Shown here: piece after piece, positions 61,783-64,000 of the stretch | Numbering within the stretch: the first letter of the stretch is position 1 | Layout: each line of letters opens with the position of its first letter | DNA from: Isoetes taiwanensis | Taxonomy: Eukaryota; Streptophyta; Lycopodiopsida; Isoetales; Isoetaceae | Length of the DNA stretch: 64,000 bases | Direction: 5' to 3' | Assembly (NCBI GenBank): GCA_021234155.1 | Contig: JAJEKV010000049.1 | Coordinates: 3,813,487 to 3,877,486, forward strand | Notes under the pieces: generated by a model | The model's input: the letters and a program-made list of their open reading frames with translations, nothing else | What the model was told of the DNA's origin: nothing | The model's database searches: none | Position numbers and translations under genes: made by a program

Positions 61783-62598
61783 ATGGATACTCTATCCAAG
61801 GGTAAATATGTTGTAATCGAAAAATTCAACGGCGAAAACTTCCACACTTGGCAAGTCAAGATGAAGTTCCATCTAATCGAGAAAGATTTATTTGGAGTCG
61901 TCGACGGTTCTGAGAAGAAACCAAGTGATGCTGCCGAGCTTGTGAAATGGGAATTAAAGAATAAGAAAGCTATGGCCATGATTGGATTGGGATTAGGAGA
62001 CTCGCAAATTCACCATGTGGATTTCTCCAAATCTGCAAGAGATATCTGGAATGCTCTCGACCAAATCTTTGGAGCGCAAATTAAGCATTCAAAGGTACTT
62101 CTAAAGAGAAAACTATTTGAAATTCGAATGGATGAAGGAGAAAGCCTTGCTGAACATCTAAACGAGTTAAGATCCATTCTAAATCAATTAGCCGGGATCA
62201 ACGCAAGAGTAGAGGAAGATGATGCGAAAGCAATCTTATTTCAAAGTCTTCCACCTTCTTTCGGTAATGTTGTAACCACTCTCCAGATTGTAGAACATCT
62301 TACTTTTGAGCAGATTATTGCCTCTTTATTGGAAGAAGAGCGCAAATTGCGAAAGCAAGATCTTTCCTCTGTGGCAATGTTTGCTAAGGGAAAGGATAAA
62401 CAAGGAGAAAGTGAAGAACAAAATGATGGCACTAGCAATATGGCAGAAAGAAAACCAGGAAAATGCCGCTATTGTGGAAAAGCTGGCCATTGGGCACGAG
62501 ATTGTCGAAAGAAGAAAAATGATGAATCAAAATCTAAAGAACCTGAACACAAGAGCTTTACTGCTATAATTGAAGATGACGAAGACTTAGGTTTCTAG
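61783..62598 (+). CDS. Copia-type Gag polyprotein (UBN2 domain and zinc knuckle)
   Basis: The first ATG is at 61783 (CCATGG context), giving 271 residues. The N-terminal part matches the Copia Gag/UBN2 domain: FNGENFHTWQVKMKFHLIEK (about residues 15-34), KSARDIWNALDQIFG and LLKRKLFEIRMDEGESLAEH. It is followed by FQSLPPSFGNVVTTLQ and the CCHC knuckle CRYCGKAGHWARDC (about 226-239). The C-terminus is acidic and ends EDDEDLGF. It forms virus-like particles that package element RNA. Length and domains are complete for a Gag, while pol is absent. Confidence 0.9.
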   Translation: MDTLSKGKYVVIEKFNGENFHTWQVKMKFHLIEKDLFGVVDGSEKKPSDAAELVKWELKNKKAMAMIGLGLGDSQIHHVDFSKSARDIWNALDQIFGAQIKHSKVLLKRKLFEIRMDEGESLAEHLNELRSILNQLAGINARVEEDDAKAILFQSLPPSFGNVVTTLQIVEHLTFEQIIASLLEEERKLRKQDLSSVAMFAKGKDKQGESEEQNDGTSNMAERKPGKCRYCGKAGHWARDCRKKKNDESKSKEPEHKSFTAIIEDDEDLGF

Positions 62599-62768
62599 AA
62601 CTAAGGTCTATGAATGCAGATAAGAAGAAGTCACTAAAGGGTGATTGGGACTCCAAGCAGACAATCACCGGACTGGGAGACAAGTTGATTGGAAGAATCA
62701 ACAATCTTATCTGGTCATTAGGTCTTAGGTCATATATTAGATATGCTATATTATAGAGATGCTAGATC

Positions 62769-62777
62769 ATGGGAGGG
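62769..62777 (+). promoter_or_regulatory. Polypurine tract of the TR-GAG element
   Basis: TGGGAGGG-type purine run just before the 3' LTR. Confidence 0.7.
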
Positions 62778-62978
62778 TGTTGAGCATGATCTTGCACCTC
62801 TTGGTGTGGATCGATGATGTGGCATGCCCTTTGGGCTGAATGGTCATCTCTCCAAGAGACACATCTCTATGATCAGACACACCTCTTCATAATCCATCCT
62901 ATAAATGTACAAGCCAAGGCTGGGGCTATTCCAGTCACTCAGATCAATATATGCTTCCGCTATTCATATCTTTTGTCA
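62778..62978 (+). repeat. 3' LTR of the TR-GAG element (201 bp)
   Basis: Same length and sequence as the 5' LTR apart from one base near its start. Followed by CTAAG. Confidence 0.9.
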
Positions 62979-63539
62979 CTAAGTACCGGAATATTGATAG
63001 CTTAGCACTAATTAGCATCAAGAGGCCGGCTTTGCCAAAATCCCAATTGCAGAACATACTGTCTGGGTGCATCATGCCGGGTTTCGAAATATATCTAGAA
63101 TGATAGATATATCTACTTCTAATTTCTAGTAATCATCAAGGAAACCCAGCGATTTTTTGGCACCAAACTGGAGGATTGAAGCAATCTTCTATTGGAGGAA
63201 GATACAGTCGCATTTTTCAAAACCCCAACCAATTTCTCTGGCTTAAGGTCCATTGGCAAAATATAAAAACCAAAGCAAAGGTTCAATTCCGCTCATTTCT
63301 TTCATTACTTGGCCAGAGGCGGCAAGTCCTTGGACTAGTACAGAGCCGGACTTAATCAAACGTATCTCTATATAATCAAGGACAGGAAGCGTAATCTTGC
63401 AACGGATTTCCAAATTTCAAGCTTCAAAGGAAAGCTTCAAATCAACCTTGACAAAATAATTATCTCGTTCAAGGATTATCTTGCCCAGTGGCTTTGCTGC
63501 TCTGTGTAGATGCGTTTGCAGAGTAAGCTCGTAGCAGTC

Positions 63540-63721
63540 CTTAACACACTGCCCCTCAAGTTTATAGTGATCCAACGGTTCAGATCAATCTTGATCAGTG
63601 TGTTACTGGAGCTATAACACACTGCTACTCCATAACACCCTAGGATGTTATGAAATGAATGGATCCAGATCGATTTTGATAATGATCGGATGGCCCAAAA
63701 CTCTCGGGGCAGTGTGTTAAG
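63540..63721. mobile_element. Small MITE-like foldback
   Basis: CTTAACACACTGCCCC at 63540-63555 is repeated inverted and exact at 63706-63721. An inner hairpin, CAGTGTGTTA then TAACACACTG, lies at about 63596-63624. No coding capacity and no target duplication seen. Confidence 0.45.
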
Positions 63722-64000
63722 GGCGATAATGCAGTATATTTCGGGTGTTACTTCAAAAAAAAAATTTTGGGCCATCAAAATGGCTAAGCGCAGCGCCACG
63801 GCGCGACACCCTCGCCATTTGATGGCCCTCAATTTTTTTTTCAAGAACACCCCTCTATTGCATGTTATCTACTCCATGCTTCTAGAGCGACTCAAAGAGG
63901 ATGCTAAGGGCTCAGATTGAACTCCCATCGCCATTAGAAAATTTGTGCAAAAGCTCCACGAAGCACAGCCATGGCCTGCTTGACGACCTCTTAGAGCTTG
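63722..64000. other. No gene recognised
   Basis: A run of A (63756-63766) and a run of T (63833-63841) flank an imperfect inverted stretch containing GGGCCATCAAAATGG and CCATTTGATGGCCC. This may be another small foldback. No coding motif. Confidence 0.35.

Larger units (their letters stand above)
61273..62978 (+). mobile_element. Non-autonomous Copia-type element with gag only (TR-GAG)
   Basis: A 1706-bp element has 201-bp LTRs (61273-61473 and 62778-62978) that I see differing at one base (GAGG against GAGC near the start). It is flanked by a perfect CTAAG duplication (61268-61272 and 62979-62983). It has a tRNA-iMet primer site immediately after the 5' LTR, an intact gag frame and a purine-rich tract before the 3' LTR. 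It has no protease, integrase or RT. Near-identical LTRs and an open gag imply a recent insertion, mobilised in trans by an autonomous Copia relative. Confidence 0.92.

Overview
This window is nuclear DNA of a land plant. The evidence is a DYW-class pentatricopeptide repeat (PPR) gene, a family-37 xyloglucan fucosyltransferase gene, phenylalanine ammonia-lyase (PAL) sequence, and dense plant-type LTR, LINE, SINE and MITE debris. The mix of families suggests a fern or another seed-free vascular plant, but that is inference. Host genes are few: an intact fucosyltransferase (about 22.5-24.05 kb, minus) and an intact PPR gene (26.76-28.81 kb, minus). Broken host fragments are a chloroplast-type glycyl-tRNA synthetase (2.8-3.2 kb), a possible saccharopine-dehydrogenase-like gene (4.9 kb), PPR relics (17.85 and 24.85-26.4 kb) and two partial PAL copies (43.1 and 58.3-59.2 kb).

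Most of the rest is mobile DNA. (A) A 12.1-kb element at 5139-17279 has terminal inverted repeats with a perfect 32-bp core. It carries a decayed DUF7869-type transposase-like gene on the minus strand. Divergent from it is a plus-strand gene with a ParB-like domain, degenerate DNA-methyltransferase-like stretches and an FCP1-like phosphatase domain. Copies of a CGCGCCAGGCGCG palindrome lie in its central intergenic region and introns. (B) A second system at about 32.6-39.4 kb has the same plan: a DUF7869-type gene on minus and a divergent ParB-like plus N4/N6-type DNA-methyltransferase gene on plus. It has its own palindrome, centred on GTATTCCGGAATAC, again in the central region and introns. 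(C) A third DUF7869-gene remnant lies at 1.26-2.33 kb. (D) A tyrosine-recombinase (Crypton-like) relic lies at 29.7-31.0 kb.

(E) A complete Ty3/Gypsy chromovirus occupies 44363-56521 (LTRs 1665 and 1307 bp, target duplication GTATC). Its pol region has frameshifts and stops, but its 5' half carries an open 414-codon gene for a histone H3-like protein. That protein has a near-canonical H3 tail (ARTKQTARK) at the N-terminus and an H3 histone fold at the C-terminus, separated by about 300 residues. It is followed by an unrecognised second gene. Each of the two genes has its own TATAAATAG box, preceded by a pair of 67-bp hairpin repeats. I see no recognisable capsid domain. The same element encodes a C-terminal integrase chromodomain, a module type known to read H3 tails. 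(F) A 1706-bp Copia-type element at 61273-62978 has 201-bp LTRs and an intact gag ORF only (TR-GAG type, target duplication CTAAG).

The two main candidates for something undescribed are the histone-H3-carrying chromovirus and the recurrent pairing of a DUF7869 transposase-like gene, a ParB-like/DNA-methyltransferase gene and element-specific palindromes. Splice sites and domain calls were read by eye, without database searches.
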